Origin: Nematostella vectensis
Lineage: Eukaryota; Cnidaria; Anthozoa; Actiniaria; Edwardsiidae
DNA: 60,000 bases
Direction of reading: 5' to 3'
NCBI RefSeq assembly: GCF_932526225.1
Contig: NC_064045.1
Span: 6,215,498 to 6,275,497, forward strand
In this document: one piece after another, positions 55,301 through 60,000 of the stretch
Numbering within the stretch: the stretch's first letter is position 1
How the letters are laid out: each line of letters starts with the position of its first letter
The notes under the pieces: generated by a model
The model's database searches: none
The model's input: only the letters and a program-made list of their open reading frames with translations
Told to the model about the DNA's origin: nothing
Translations under genes and position numbers: made by a program

Positions 55301-57609
55301 GTTTTACCGATAAAACATCATCCAACGCTTGCAAGCAGGCTACTGAATTATAGCGAAGTTTGTTCTCCATTCTGTCTTTTATGTGTTTTCCATCATGATG
55401 TTTCCCCATCCTCATGTTTCCCCATCCTTGTGTTTCCCCATCCTCATGTTTTCCCATCCTCATTTTCCCTCTCCTCGTGTTTTCCATTCTCATGTTTTCC
55501 CATTCCCATGTTTTCTCATCCTGATGTTTTCCCATCCCCATGGTTCCCAGACTGCGAGAAGCCAGGCATCACGTGCCAGGGAATGGACGAGCACGCTAAC
55601 TTCCGGTCGTTTGGTATCGCTATGCTGACCCTCTTCAGAATCTCCACAGGCGACAACTGGAACGGCATTCTCAAGGTTGGTTTACGATATTTTTTTAATA
55701 AAAATCAAAGATTTGTTTTCATTTCTCAAGACACATCGTCGTGTACTTTTGTTAAAATCCCTCGAATAAATTCAATCAAGAATGACTTAGTATAAATTTC
55801 TAGGAATTCCTGGAGCCATACCTTTTAGTTCCACTGAGAAGGGTGGTGTGGACCCCATTTAGAGTGTAAATGGCTCAGCCTGATGATAGTTATCATGAGT
55901 GGAGGAATACTTACATTCTATGAATTTGTAGTCGAAATTGAGAAGTGGCAGTTGGCAAAGTATTTTAAATTCTATTTCAGGATACCATCAGTCCTGATGT
56001 TTGTCGTGTAAACCCTGAGATCGATTGTTCCATGCTTGAACACGTGGCGCCCATCTACTTCGCGGTGTTTGTGCTAGCTACTCAGTTCGTGTTGTTGAAC
56101 GTTGTGGTAGCCGTGCTGATGAAGCACTTGGAGGAAGCAAAAGACACCAAGACGCCCGTGAATACTCCGCCATTGTCGTCATCATCGCGTGAGAGTTCCA
56201 AGGATAACAATGGTGCTTCACTCAAGGTGCCTTCTAGCGACCGCAAGGTATACTAGACAGCTAGATAGCGATGTTTTCCTTATAACCAAAATAATCATCC
56301 ACAACCTTCATTATTGTCACTTTTTTGCCATCGACATCATTGTCATCATCATCATCATTCTTATCTTCGTCAAAATAATGCTTATAACATTATATATGTT
56401 TATATATTTATGTTTATGACATTATTTCATACAACGCATTGTTTTACCCAGGAAAACTTCAAAATAACAATCTAAAAATGAAGTCTGATACGTTATTTTC
56501 GATATTTCATTGAAAATATCTTGCTCACTCGCTTGAATGAGCAGATGGAAACGGATGCTTTGTGTGACTTGGAATTGAGCGGGAGCATAAAATGGCGGCG
56601 TGATTGGCCTTCTTTCATTATTATCGCAATGACATAGATGTTATTTCATCATCAGGATGCCATGCCTTTGATGAACAGTGATATATTTTACATTGTTATT
56701 ATTTAATATAAAAAAATGGCTCATGTAAGAGTAAAAGAGTGAATTTCCATGTGCCAATTTTGAATTTCACATATACGCCATTGCGATCGTCTTGCTTAAG
56801 CTCCCCGTGTTTTTTTTACTCAGGTGTCGTTTGATGACGAGGCTGACAATTATTCCAAGCCCGAGTCTCGCTCTTCCCGTTGCTTACCGATGGTCGCAGT
56901 CAATGGTCAGGGGTACAACTCGTTTGATAACGAGTTCGGTCTACAAGGCATCACTCGGCAAGACGCCATCAAACCCCCAGCCATGCTCAGTCGATCAGCG
57001 CCGAGTTTAAGGCCTGCAATCACCGATCGTCGACGCCCCACGTCTGCCAAACCCAGCATTGAAAGCTCAAGGATGGTAGGAAGTACGGGCTCGCTCACTC
57101 GTCTAAGTCCATTGATAGGAAGACGAACCAAGTCTCAAGGCAAACACCAGGAAGAAGCCGGTGGACCAGAGCTGACGTTCACTCCTTCCTGGGACAGTGG
57201 CCTGAAACCGGACAGCATTGGCGGACAGGTCGAGCCTCGTACAATGTCACCAAGGGCACCGATCTACACGATGAGTGAAGATAGCGATTTGTATGACAGC
57301 AATCTGGACACCGATGGCGGAAGTGACGTTAGGGCTTTTAGCCCAAGACCCTCGCTTAAGTCCACTTCCGGTTCTTCTGAAAGCGAGGATGCGCAGTACC
57401 GCCACAAAATGCCTCCGGCTTTACGCTCCGGTGCAGAGTTAGCGTGGGGGACCCCTGACGCCCAGGAATTTGATTCGAATGAAGGAAGGCCAAGTAGCAG
57501 CAAAAGCGCGCCCGTGGGGGCTGAGGTAGAAGAAAATATTCTGCTGCAGAATATGCGTCCCGCGACAGCAACAGAAGATAAGAGTCACCGGATGCAGAGT
57601 TATGTCTAG
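22261..57609 (+). CDS. T-type (Cav3) voltage-gated calcium channel alpha-1 subunit, 28 coding exons, 1,995 residues
   Basis: Exons: 22261-22526, 32911-33153, 34086-34352, 35723-36011, 38774-38866, 39219-39879, 40425-40615, 40952-41167, 42481-42632, 43179-43482, 44112-44270, 45721-46149, 46221-46309, 46625-46748, 48836-48904, 49071-49255, 50056-50182, 50514-50636, 51162-51251, 51665-51851, 52415-52572, 53146-53255, 54064-54191, 54696-54766, 55093-55171, 55551-55675, 55981-56247, 56824-57609. All phases agree, totalling 5,988 nt. The protein is a plasma-membrane pore of four S1-S6 domains carrying low-voltage-activated Ca2+ current. The filter residues are E360, E899, D1341 and D1638 (TLEGW, TQEDW, TKDGW, TGDNW); E-E-D-D marks Cav3, whereas L-type and N-type families have E-E-E-E. 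The I-II linker has the Cav3 histidine run. An in-frame TAA at 22252-22254 supports the ATG at 22261. Orthology to one vertebrate paralogue (CACNA1G/H/I) is not implied. Confidence 0.95.
22536..26556. other. 5' part of Cav3 intron 1, nothing recognised
   Basis: AT-rich sequence without coding exons, arrays or clear inverted-repeat elements that I can support. Confidence 0.55.
26557..26567 (+). repeat. target-site duplication, left copy
   Basis: CTTAATAAATG lies directly left of the Penelope complex and is repeated at 32849-32859. The first bases (CTT) could belong to the element end, so the true duplication is 8-11 bp. Confidence 0.75.
26700..26747 (-). ncRNA. hammerhead-ribozyme-like motif in inverted copy
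   Basis: Reverse complement of the other two motifs, with core, stem II and stem I bases all retained. Confidence 0.5.
26936..27797 (-). pseudogene. truncated RT-C-terminus/GIY-YIG frame in the inverted copy
   Basis: It is open from within the region after the RT catalytic core ([16 protein letters not shown]) to the natural stop, retaining the Cys cluster and GIY-YIG motifs. Upstream the frame runs on across the inversion junction into antisense of the direct copy to 27877, adding about 27 non-homologous residues with an ATG. It lacks RT motifs A-C, so it is not a complete enzyme. Confidence 0.8.
27840..29102 (+). pseudogene. 5'-truncated RT/GIY-YIG frame within the left pLTR
   Basis: 420 codons, identical at protein level to the C-terminal part of the full ORF. 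It keeps [13 protein letters not shown] and YIDD, the Cys cluster and GIY-YIG, but lacks the N-terminal domain and RT motif A. Its truncation comes from the pLTR structure, not from mutation. Confidence 0.85.
29291..29338 (+). ncRNA. hammerhead-ribozyme-like motif in left pLTR
   Basis: Core CTGAAGA (29298-29304, allowed variant at position 7), then an extra A, a 6-bp stem GGCAGG/CCTGCC with a 6-nt loop, GAAA, and ATAT-C. Stem I pairs TTATAAC with GTTCTAA (6 of 7). Stem III would be the loopless palindrome ATAT, as in dimer-acting hammerheads. Penelope-like elements are known to carry hammerhead motifs. Activity is not proven; the extra A is a deviation. Confidence 0.55.
29536..32580 (+). CDS. 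Penelope-like element polyprotein: 2A-like leader, reverse transcriptase, GIY-YIG endonuclease
   Basis: An intact frame of 1,014 residues from the first ATG (29536) to TAG (32578-32580); the frame is open a little further upstream without an ATG. Order: a basic N-terminus and hydrophobic stretch [13 protein letters not shown], then DIETNPGP (residues 63-70), a 2A ribosome-skipping signature; an Arg-rich tract near 253-265, probably nuclear targeting; RT motif A ([14 protein letters not shown]), motif B ([13 protein letters not shown]) and motif C YIDD (651-654); a CX3CX2C cluster (875-882); and GIY-YIG (VIYMI 915-919, QYIGET about 927-932) with following Arg/His/Glu-rich helices. Penelope proteins prime reverse transcription at endonuclease nicks. 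No frameshift or stop is present, so the copy may be active. Clade assignment (Neptune, Poseidon, Penelope or other) is left open. Confidence 0.93.
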   Translation: MGIDITAYRVHIGSFPGRHMARSKPKNISTRQRSPTNLKCTLHNRPAIFMLFVLPILIAKSMDIETNPGPVTNMFMDSSDPQPLTDNLIYPLTPLFNKTKKIQLKLVRFQHHLINFTFYRVHNLLPQPILPRPPIRSHDRNFNRQWYFISRNAATKHLKLLTRECNRKIAASSQELLHHRTLLERSCTNNAYIFYCRKLDSMALSLKSHLENRRNNKYSRRNLPNPDNDNTSTITPQAAPNTNPPPVATPAPQRRRRRRRRRRKNNSVVTLDSTSVINISSTSLSPDETSVLARGLTFCPTPRKIDWSQVNADIYDFNRRMRLAEYFFNEDKPNDNDTLSFDSSFNPFRNKSTWTPSSGRDNSLDTFLNSVKLQIQNSTLNKTRSNITPGERNALTQLNQRQDIIIKPADKGSGTVVMDKDWYINECNRQLNDTKFYTQLDADITNDIQKRVTTYINRMHTDGIINQDTKSYLTPKDSKPGRFYILPKIHKHGNPGRPIISSNSHPTERISEFVDYYLQPLVSKLPSYVKDTNHFLNILLTLSNLPTDSLLVTLDVSSLYTNIPHNDGINACHHFLRTCNTNPIPAGTICDLIRMILQMNNFSFNDKHYLQKHGTAMGTRMAPSFACLFLGLFETNALRDAPYKPHTWLRYIDDIFVVWTEGLDKLNAFVDYLNNLHPTIKFTSSHSYNNVPFLDVNVSLVNSKIETDLYSKPTDKHQHLLFSSCHPHHTKKAIPYSLALRIRRICSTEESFNNRCNELTNYLLKRGYKPAFLKRQILRVANISRIDALRPNNNNHKNSRRIPFVTTYNPTLPNINNIIRRNYNLLLSSKRCHKVFTEPPLVAFRRSPNLRDILVKAKLPSDRSPTNQPPGAFRCEKNCLTCPYIRTDGLTSYTFFSTGETRPITSHITCNTKNVIYMIQCNRCNLQYIGETKRKLKERFNDHRRTVDSQSRSIPTHAAEHFLKPNHSASDIELIPIEKIRNNRDSIRKAREATLIARAGTLEPGGLNRREETV
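32769..32816 (+). ncRNA. hammerhead-ribozyme-like motif in right pLTR
   Basis: Same sequence as at 29291-29338. The predicted cleavage is after C32809, about 100 nt upstream of the intron's 3' end and on the transcribed strand of the host gene. Confidence 0.55.
32849..32859 (+). repeat. target-site duplication, right copy
   Basis: CTTAATAAATG, matching 26557-26567. It ends about 36 bp before the U12 branch-point core at 32895. Confidence 0.75.
32911..38866 (+). CDS. Cav3 domain I (exons 2-5)
   Basis: Exon 2 (32911-33153) holds IS1-IS3 ([25 protein letters not shown]). Exon 3 (34086-34352) holds the IS4 voltage sensor ([17 protein letters not shown]) and IS5. Exon 4 (35723-36011) encodes the large Cys-containing turret and the conserved [11 protein letters not shown] and [12 protein letters not shown]. 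Exon 5 (38774-38866) starts at the pore with TLEGW (E360) and enters IS6. The extracellular loop has N-X-S/T sites (NRS, NYT). Confidence 0.93.
33218..33494. mobile_element. MITE with 30-bp inverted ends in Cav3 intron 2
   Basis: ATAGGGGACTTGCGTTAAGA... at 33218-33247 is mirrored by TCACGTGATCTCTCAGCGCA... at 33465-33494, with only a few mismatches. The interior has no ORF. Confidence 0.8.
33493..33639. mobile_element. hairpin MITE, about 60-bp arms, abutting the previous element
   Basis: The left arm ATTCTTAATAAAAA...CTCACCAAGCGGTTAGAAGTG...GACCTCTGT is mirrored by ACAGAGGTAATT...CACTTCTAACCGCTCGGTGAG...TTATTAAGAAT. The loop is about 25 bp. The two elements touch at 33493-33494. Confidence 0.85.
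34353..35722 (+). other. Cav3 intron 3, with one MITE
   Basis: AT-rich intron with the MITE at 35084-35227 and nothing else recognised. Confidence 0.7.
35084..35227. mobile_element. MITE with 27-bp imperfect inverted ends
   Basis: ATAGCCTGCGAAGCAAGTGT is mirrored by AACGCTTGCTGCGCAAGCTAT-type sequence at 35201-35227. The element is 144 bp with no ORF. Confidence 0.65.
36179..36403. mobile_element. MITE rich in AAACCGC copies
   Basis: The ends GAAGAGGGGGGCGTAAGGG and CCCTTACGCCCCCTTC are inverted copies. The interior has many AAACCGC/AACCGCA repeats and no ORF. Confidence 0.65.
36501..36835. mobile_element. MITE with CAGGCCCGTAGCCAGG ends (copy 1)
   Basis: The left end CAGGCCCGTAGCCAGG and right end CCTGGCTACGGGGCTG are inverted, with one mismatch. 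A shorter relative lies at 50787-50935. Confidence 0.75.
37261..38551. mobile_element. 1.3-kb non-autonomous transposon with long inverted ends made of 15-bp tandem repeats; TAAACG duplication
   Basis: The outer ends TAAGGAGCCCTAGAAGGGCC and GGCCCTTCTAGGGCTCCGTA are inverted copies. About 100 bp of further inverted similarity follows, then tandem GATCGACTTTTTACG units on the left (37364-37530, about 11) and their reverse complement (CGTAGAAAGTCGATC) on the right (38330-38452). TAAACG flanks both sides (37255-37260, 38552-38557). There is no transposase ORF; frames through the repeats are artefacts. Confidence 0.82.
37808..38131. mobile_element. MITE nested in the 15-bp-repeat transposon
   Basis: CTTAGGCCAAGTAAAAATAA... 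at 37808-37834 and its exact 27-bp reverse complement at 38105-38131 bound a 324-bp element with no ORF. Confidence 0.78.
39219..41055 (+). CDS. Cav3 end of IS6 and I-II linker (exons 6-7 and start of 8)
   Basis: Exon 6 (39219-39879) finishes IS6 ([16 protein letters not shown]) and continues into [12 protein letters not shown] and an amphipathic basic helix ([20 protein letters not shown]), the gating-brake position of Cav3. A histidine run (residues 490-506, 39528-39578) follows, then a Pro/Ser/Ala-rich tail. Exon 7 (40425-40615) is Ala/Thr-rich low complexity. Exon 8 (from 40952) begins with an acidic stretch. No beta-subunit AID is seen, as expected for T-type channels. Confidence 0.88.
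41056..44270 (+). CDS. Cav3 domain II (exons 8-11)
   Basis: Exon 8 (to 41167) has IIS1 ([14 protein letters not shown]). Exon 9 (42481-42632) has IIS2-S3 ([25 protein letters not shown] in part). Exon 10 (43179-43482) has IIS4-S5 ([20 protein letters not shown]) and the pore approach. Exon 11 (44112-44270) has VLTQEDW (E899) and IIS6 ([11 protein letters not shown]). The exon 11 donor reads CCG|GTATTT. Confidence 0.93.
41168..41620 (+). repeat. tandem duplication of the exon 8 end and donor, about 2.5 copies, interrupted by a MITE
   Basis: The true junction GAGTATTACGGACAG|GTAGGATAGCATG recurs as GGGTATTACGGGCAGGTAAG at about 41249 and GAGTATTACGGTCAGGTAAG at about 41591. Intron parts (TCTAAAGG, GGGTGTTAAGTC or GGGTGGTAAGTC) are duplicated in register. 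Confidence 0.88.
41289..41523. mobile_element. MITE inserted in the exon-8 junction duplication
   Basis: GCTGCATTCACACCA at the left is mirrored by TGGTGTGAATGCGGT at the right. The interior has GTTTAGTTAAAC- and GTTTAATTAAAC-like palindromes. Flanking AAT and ATT bases could be part of the ends or of the target. Confidence 0.65.
42640..42960 (+). repeat. GAT/GATGAT microsatellite region
   Basis: Imperfect GATGAT and ATAACTAAGATGATG repeats begin a few bases after the donor of exon 9. Confidence 0.9.
45126..45266. mobile_element. MITE, 16-bp inverted ends
   Basis: TGGGAATGGCGCGTAG and CTACGCACCATTCCCA are inverted with one mismatch; 141 bp, no ORF. Confidence 0.65.
45425..45617. mobile_element. 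C/G-rich MITE (copy 1), AGAAAATATCC ends
   Basis: GTAGAAAATATCC at the left and GGATATTTTCTGGAACTAC at the right are inverted ends, enclosing C-rich DNA with a GAGGTATGACCCCC block. A second family member is at 59726-59967. Confidence 0.72.
45721..46290 (+). CDS. Cav3 II-III linker (exons 12-13)
   Basis: Exon 12 (45721-46149) encodes a hydrophilic Pro/Ser-rich linker ([17 protein letters not shown]). Exon 13 (46221-46309) resembles the vertebrate segment before IIIS1 (two adjacent Cys; [12 protein letters not shown]). The join to exon 14 splits an Arg codon (AG|A). Confidence 0.88.
46310..46530 (+). repeat. minisatellite copying the exon 13 end and donor (about 25-26 bp unit, about 8-9 copies)
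   Basis: The true junction is CCAGACAACAG|GTACACACTGTTTGAT. Units read AGACAACAGGTACATACTGT or AGACAACAGGTGAATACTGT followed by TCGAT, so each copy carries 8-10 bases of exon plus a GT donor-like site. Confidence 0.93.
46625..51850 (+). CDS. Cav3 domain III and start of III-IV linker (exons 14-20)
   Basis: Exon 14 (46625-46748) IIIS1 ([15 protein letters not shown]). Exon 15 (48836-48904) IIIS2. Exon 16 (49071-49255) IIIS3-S4 ([17 protein letters not shown]). Exon 17 (50056-50182) IIIS5 ([20 protein letters not shown]). Exon 18 (50514-50636) turret with paired Cys. Exon 19 (51162-51251) pore with TKDGW (D1341). Exon 20 (51665-51851) IIIS6 ([20 protein letters not shown]) and a charged Glu/Lys-rich helix. 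Phases are 0 or complementary throughout. Confidence 0.93.
46749..48800 (+). repeat. 2-kb minisatellite anchored on the exon 14 donor (82-bp and about 74-bp units, about 25 copies)
   Basis: The true junction is AGCTTG|GTATGTATACATTCC. Each unit reads AAATTGGTATGTATA, then TTCCTCCTGTATTTGTATGC, ACACAGCTTAG, TATTCAGTTCTCTAG and either TATTGTGGGATGTAC or TACTGAATGTAC. The last exon bases TTG and the donor GTATGT are repeated in every unit. The two length classes differ by the TATTGTGGG/TACTGAA variant and are grouped, suggesting block-wise expansion. Confidence 0.95.
49256..49480 (+). repeat. degenerate tandem repeats starting at the exon 16 donor
   Basis: The donor sequence GTAAGGCTATAAA echoes in GTGTAAGGCCAAAG, GGTAAGGCTTACAAA and related CGTGTAAA-containing copies spaced about 45-60 bp. 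It is older and more diverged than the other arrays. Confidence 0.55.
50787..50935. mobile_element. short MITE with CAGGCCCATAGCCA ends (copy 2)
   Basis: CAGGCCCATAGCCA at 50787 and CTGGCTACGGGCCTG at 50921-50935 are inverted. A G run precedes GTCCGAACC, as in the related copy at 36501-36835. Confidence 0.72.
51340..51640 (+). repeat. imperfect long tandem duplication in Cav3 intron 19
   Basis: GGAATGGTACACCGATAGGCC and GGCAATGATACACCAATAGG, then CAAGGTTAA, and GCCACTTTCCTGCTCACCAA twice (51472 and 51596), indicate two to three diverged copies of roughly 125 bp. Confidence 0.7.
51852..52414 (+). other. Cav3 intron 20 with a large GAT/GGT microsatellite
   Basis: Scattered GATGAT from about 51955, then a nearly pure tract at 52187-52376 of (GAT)n, (GAA/GAT)n, (GAT)n and (GGT)n. 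The open frames through it (poly-Asp/Gly, poly-Met/Val) are artefacts. Confidence 0.92.
52415..55980 (+). CDS. Cav3 III-IV linker end and domain IV up to the pore (exons 21-26)
   Basis: Exon 21 (52415-52572) linker and IVS1 ([17 protein letters not shown]). Exon 22 (53146-53255) IVS2. Exon 23 (54064-54191) IVS3-S4 start ([29 protein letters not shown]). Exon 24 (54696-54766) end of S4 and linker ([14 protein letters not shown]). Exon 25 (55093-55171) IVS5. Exon 26 (55551-55675) pore with STGDNWNGI (D1638). The exon 23 donor GTCAGG is weak and is followed by G runs. Confidence 0.93.
52914..53038. mobile_element. small hairpin repeat (AAGCGCAAG-rich)
   Basis: TTCTCACTAGAACATAAGCG at the left is mirrored by CGCTTGCGTTCTAGTGAGAA at the right. 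The interior is rich in GCGCTTG/CAAGCGC. Confidence 0.65.
53256..53500 (+). repeat. tandem copies of the exon 22 end and donor (about 68-70 bp unit, 3-4 copies)
   Basis: The true junction AGATACATCAAAGATAG|GTAAGTACCTCATGG is echoed by GAAATACATTAAAGACAGAT followed by CAGTACTTCATTG, ATTACTTCATGG and AAGTACTTCATGG. The copied junctions have lost the exact AG|GT. Confidence 0.9.
53535..53648. mobile_element. dispersed hairpin repeat, 24-bp inverted ends (copy 1)
   Basis: TATAAATCAACACAGGGTTG... (53535-53558) is mirrored at 53624-53648 with one mismatch. The interior on the minus strand reads GAAGGGC...CTCGAAACGTC, a degenerate hammerhead-like core. A relative lies at 59592-59686. Confidence 0.7.
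54192..54695 (+). other. Cav3 intron 23 with long G runs
   Basis: Begins GTCAGGGGGG. A 25-base almost pure G tract lies at 54331-54355, with other GGGGG runs at 54212, 54350 and 54421. It could form G-quadruplexes on the transcript. No other feature. Confidence 0.7.
55052..55101 (+). promoter_or_regulatory. duplicated 3' splice site before Cav3 exon 25
   Basis: TTATACAGGTCGGTAAT (55052-55068) and ATTACAGGTCGGTAAT (55086-55101) are near-identical acceptor regions 33 bp apart. The upstream site would start the exon at 55060, in frame and without a stop, adding 11 mainly hydrophobic residues at the start of IVS5. Confidence 0.75.
55395..55550 (+). repeat. minisatellite ending at the exon 26 acceptor (about 16-18 bp unit)
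   Basis: Units of CATCCTCATGTTTTCCC and variants run right into the acceptor CATGGTTCCCAG at 55550, forming a long repeated polypyrimidine tract. Confidence 0.88.
55981..57609 (+). CDS. Cav3 IVS6 and cytoplasmic C-terminus (exons 27-28)
   Basis: Exon 27 (55981-56247) has the pore-to-S6 loop with Cys pair and IVS6 ([26 protein letters not shown]). Exon 28 (56824-57609) encodes a 261-residue Ser/Pro-rich tail without recognised calmodulin IQ motif. It ends in Gln-Ser-Tyr-Val, which fits a class I PDZ-binding C-terminus (S/T-x-hydrophobic). TAG at 57607-57609. Confidence 0.92.
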
Positions 57610-59560
57610 TTTACGTCACGTCTCAGTAAATAATATACCACTTGTACTGAGTAACATTTCAAAGCACTACGTCATTAACGGAAGACATGAATGTCAAATA
57701 TGAATTCAATTCTTCAAAATCTCTTCTGATAATGGTGCATTAGAACAAACAATGGGCTTTCTTTACTTCTCAAGCAAACCTATACCATTCGGTGGAGAAC
57801 TCGCCAACTGTGAAAGCATCTGCAATAATATCTTAAATGAAGAAATTCAGAGTTACTGTGTGTTGCAGACCAAGTGTTACAGAGTCCTATGGGGGTATTA
57901 TTTGGACGCCATAGATAATTCGCCATTTTGCAAGCCTGGAAACGAGCTTATTGAATACACTTTCTTTTTATTATTATTTCGAGGAAACTCCTGAGGTGGC
58001 TTTCGGTGCCAGTTTTTCCGAAAGTATGACCACTTCTTCTATCTCCACAAGCGTACGTCTATCAGACCAATACAGCATTGACAACAAGTACGTTAGAGTA
58101 AGTTTGTTTAACGTGTTGAGGGGGTAGGTTAAAGGGGTAGAAAGGGGGAGGGTAGGGACAAAAATCAACATAAAATAAGAAAAACACATAGTTCTCTATT
58201 ACTACAAAACAGAGCTCCAGAATGAGCTTACATTACACAGCTCGTCTAAGGATTTGAGAGCTGTAGATATTTTTGTACAAAATGCAACGGATAAGAAGAA
58301 ACCACATTGAAAACAAGGTAATTTTTCTCGCTTCATGCATCACAATGTTTTGCCCGCTAGCTTTGCTTACTGCTATAGGCCAAACGCTAGCAAAATGTTT
58401 TATCTAAGGAGGCTAGGGACAATATTGAAGGGGCCCAGACGGTTCAGGAACAGTCACAACGGGCAGACTCAAAAAGTAAAGGCTCATCACCTTTAGGACT
58501 CTTTGCTTCTATTTACAGGTTGAACTCCAATTTTTATGTTGAGTTTTTATTATTTTAACATGCGTCGCTACCTAAAGTTTTAAATAATGGGCCATGTAAC
58601 TATTTTGTAAATAACAAAGCATATTTTGTACTCATTTTTGCTTTTATTATGAGACAGGTCGACGGGAGGTCGACACTTTTCTTAGGGCGAGTTTACCCGA
58701 ATTTGCTGCTGGCAGCAAAGTATGTCTTAGTTCGTTTGTTTTTATCATAAATTGTTCTATATCATGTGTATAATTACAAATGGTGCAAACAAGGAATGCT
58801 CTCAATTAAAAAAATTATAGGACTTTAACGTCATATTACATTTTAATACGAGTTCAAGAAATCGCTTGTCTGCTAGTATGTTTCAAACAGTACTTGGGTC
58901 AATGTAAAGGAACGCAACTTATACCACTTTCCGTCTGAAGCAATCTCTTGATTGAAATGGAAATTTTTTTCGAGTTTGAAAGGAAAGAAGCACTTCATGT
59001 GTCAAGCTTCAGGTGTAAAATTCGTGCTTGACTAATTGATGGTTTAAAAGTAGTGCTTTAATTGCAGTGAATAAGTGCCTGTCCAGGGGTTGGAAAGCAG
59101 GTTAGCGCTAACTCAGGGATGAATACGGCTATCTTGCCTTCGATTGAATAAAAGGGGCATTCAACCCTCGGAAAACAATCTGGACCTTGAATAGTTTAGT
59201 GTTATAATTGTTTGGATTTACCTACAAGTATCCGAAAGACAATAATGTGGCGGTTCACGGTATTAGCTCTTCTACGATCGGTGGAGGAATAGAAAATAAA
59301 GATTTATTAGTTGGGACTGCTAAAGTCTATTTTTGTCTCAGTTAGCACAGAAAGAATAGAATAGATAGCAATTGTGAGTTTTAGAATTGATTTTATGACA
59401 AATAAATAGAAATAAAAATGAAATATTATAATTGTTTTCTTGTTCCAGTAAGAGCAATGTCCTTACAACTTTTTTTCCATAAAATAGTTGTCGTTATTGT
59501 GCAAATATTTTATGCTTGCATAAAAAAACAGACAACATTGTTTTCACTTATTTTTTACAG
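57610..59560 (+). other. Cav3 3' untranslated / downstream region
   Basis: No coding exon recognised. AATAAA at 59147-59152 and 59295-59300 are candidate poly(A) signals, far from the stop. Nothing else is supported. Confidence 0.45.
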
Positions 59561-59591
59561 CTTGGGAATCACTCGTCCTTGAGTGGCAAGC

Positions 59592-59686
59592 TATAAATCC
59601 ACACCAGGCCCAACAAGTATGTTGCACGCCTCTGTGAAACAGAGTAGTTATGTTGACAATTCGAGCGTCGGCCCTTCGTCGTAACA
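59592..59686. mobile_element. dispersed hairpin repeat (copy 2)
   Basis: TATAAATCCACACCAGG, GCCTCTGTGAAACAGAGTAG and TTCGAGCGTCGGCCCTTCG align with copy 1 at 53535-53648. The right inverted arm is not obvious here. Confidence 0.6.
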
Positions 59687-59725
59687 AAAGAGTTCTTGAG
59701 TGACTCGGGTACAGTTGGGGAATGT

Positions 59726-59967
59726 GTAGTTCCAGAAAATATCCCTCCCCCCCCTCCATTGAGGGGGTCGGAGGTATGACCCCCCCACCCCTCTGGAATT
59801 TCCAACCCCTGCAAAAAAATAAATACAGTAACTGTTAAGGAAAAAGGGCATTTTACTCCCCCTCCCCTCTGAGAAACTCCTGGGCGTTTGAACTAACCAC
59901 CCCCCCGGAATTTCCAATCCCCTCAATGGGGGGGGGGGGGGGGGGGTATGGATATTTTCTGGAACAA
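59726..59967. mobile_element. C/G-rich MITE (copy 2), GTAGTTCCAGAAAATATCC ends
   Basis: The left end GTAGTTCCAGAAAATATCC and right GGATATTTTCTGGAAC are inverted. C-rich and G-rich runs and GGAGGTATGACCCCCC are shared with the copy at 45425-45617. Confidence 0.75.
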
Positions 59968-60000
59968 CAATGATTGAATATTGTCACCCAATACTGCATG

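Overview
The window is animal (metazoan) nuclear DNA. It is AT-rich and intron-rich, with canonical GT-AG introns, conserved multi-exon genes, many short inverted-repeat elements and one young retroelement. Exon positions and protein sequences are close to vertebrate orthologues, and Penelope-type elements and small hairpin transposons are abundant. This suits a slowly evolving marine invertebrate, most likely an anthozoan cnidarian such as a sea anemone. The species assignment is inference only.

Layout. (1) 111-9210, + strand: the last nine coding exons of COP9 signalosome subunit 1 (CSN1/GPS1); the N-terminal half lies upstream of the window. Four of its introns are filled by minisatellites that begin at the 5' splice site. 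(2) 9211-22260: CSN1 3' region, then AT-rich intergenic DNA with a few hairpin elements and no recognisable gene. (3) 22261-57609, + strand: a T-type (Cav3) voltage-gated calcium channel alpha-1 subunit. I reconstruct 28 coding exons with consistent phases, giving 1,995 residues, four six-helix domains and the E-E-D-D selectivity filter typical of T-type channels. (4) Intron 1 of this channel (22527-32910) has the terminal sequences of a minor-class (U12) AT-AC intron. It carries a 6.3 kb Penelope-like retroelement complex (inverted fragment, direct pLTR, full-length body) flanked by a target-site duplication and ending about 36 bp before the predicted U12 branch point. The element encodes an RT plus GIY-YIG protein with an N-terminal 2A-like motif, and carries three hammerhead-ribozyme-like motifs. 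(5) 57610-60000: 3' region with more hairpin repeats.

The most unusual property is that both genes repeatedly show tandem repeats anchored on exon-intron junctions. At least eight introns start with a tandem array whose unit contains the 5' splice site, often with the last 10-27 exon bases, so each intron opens with several to about 25 decoy donors. One array consists of micro-exon-like units (AG, a 26-base exon copy, GT). One duplicated 3' splice site is in frame. CSN1 is a nuclear/cytosolic deneddylase-complex scaffold and Cav3 is a membrane channel; nothing suggests a joint function, and they are simply tandem neighbours on the same strand.
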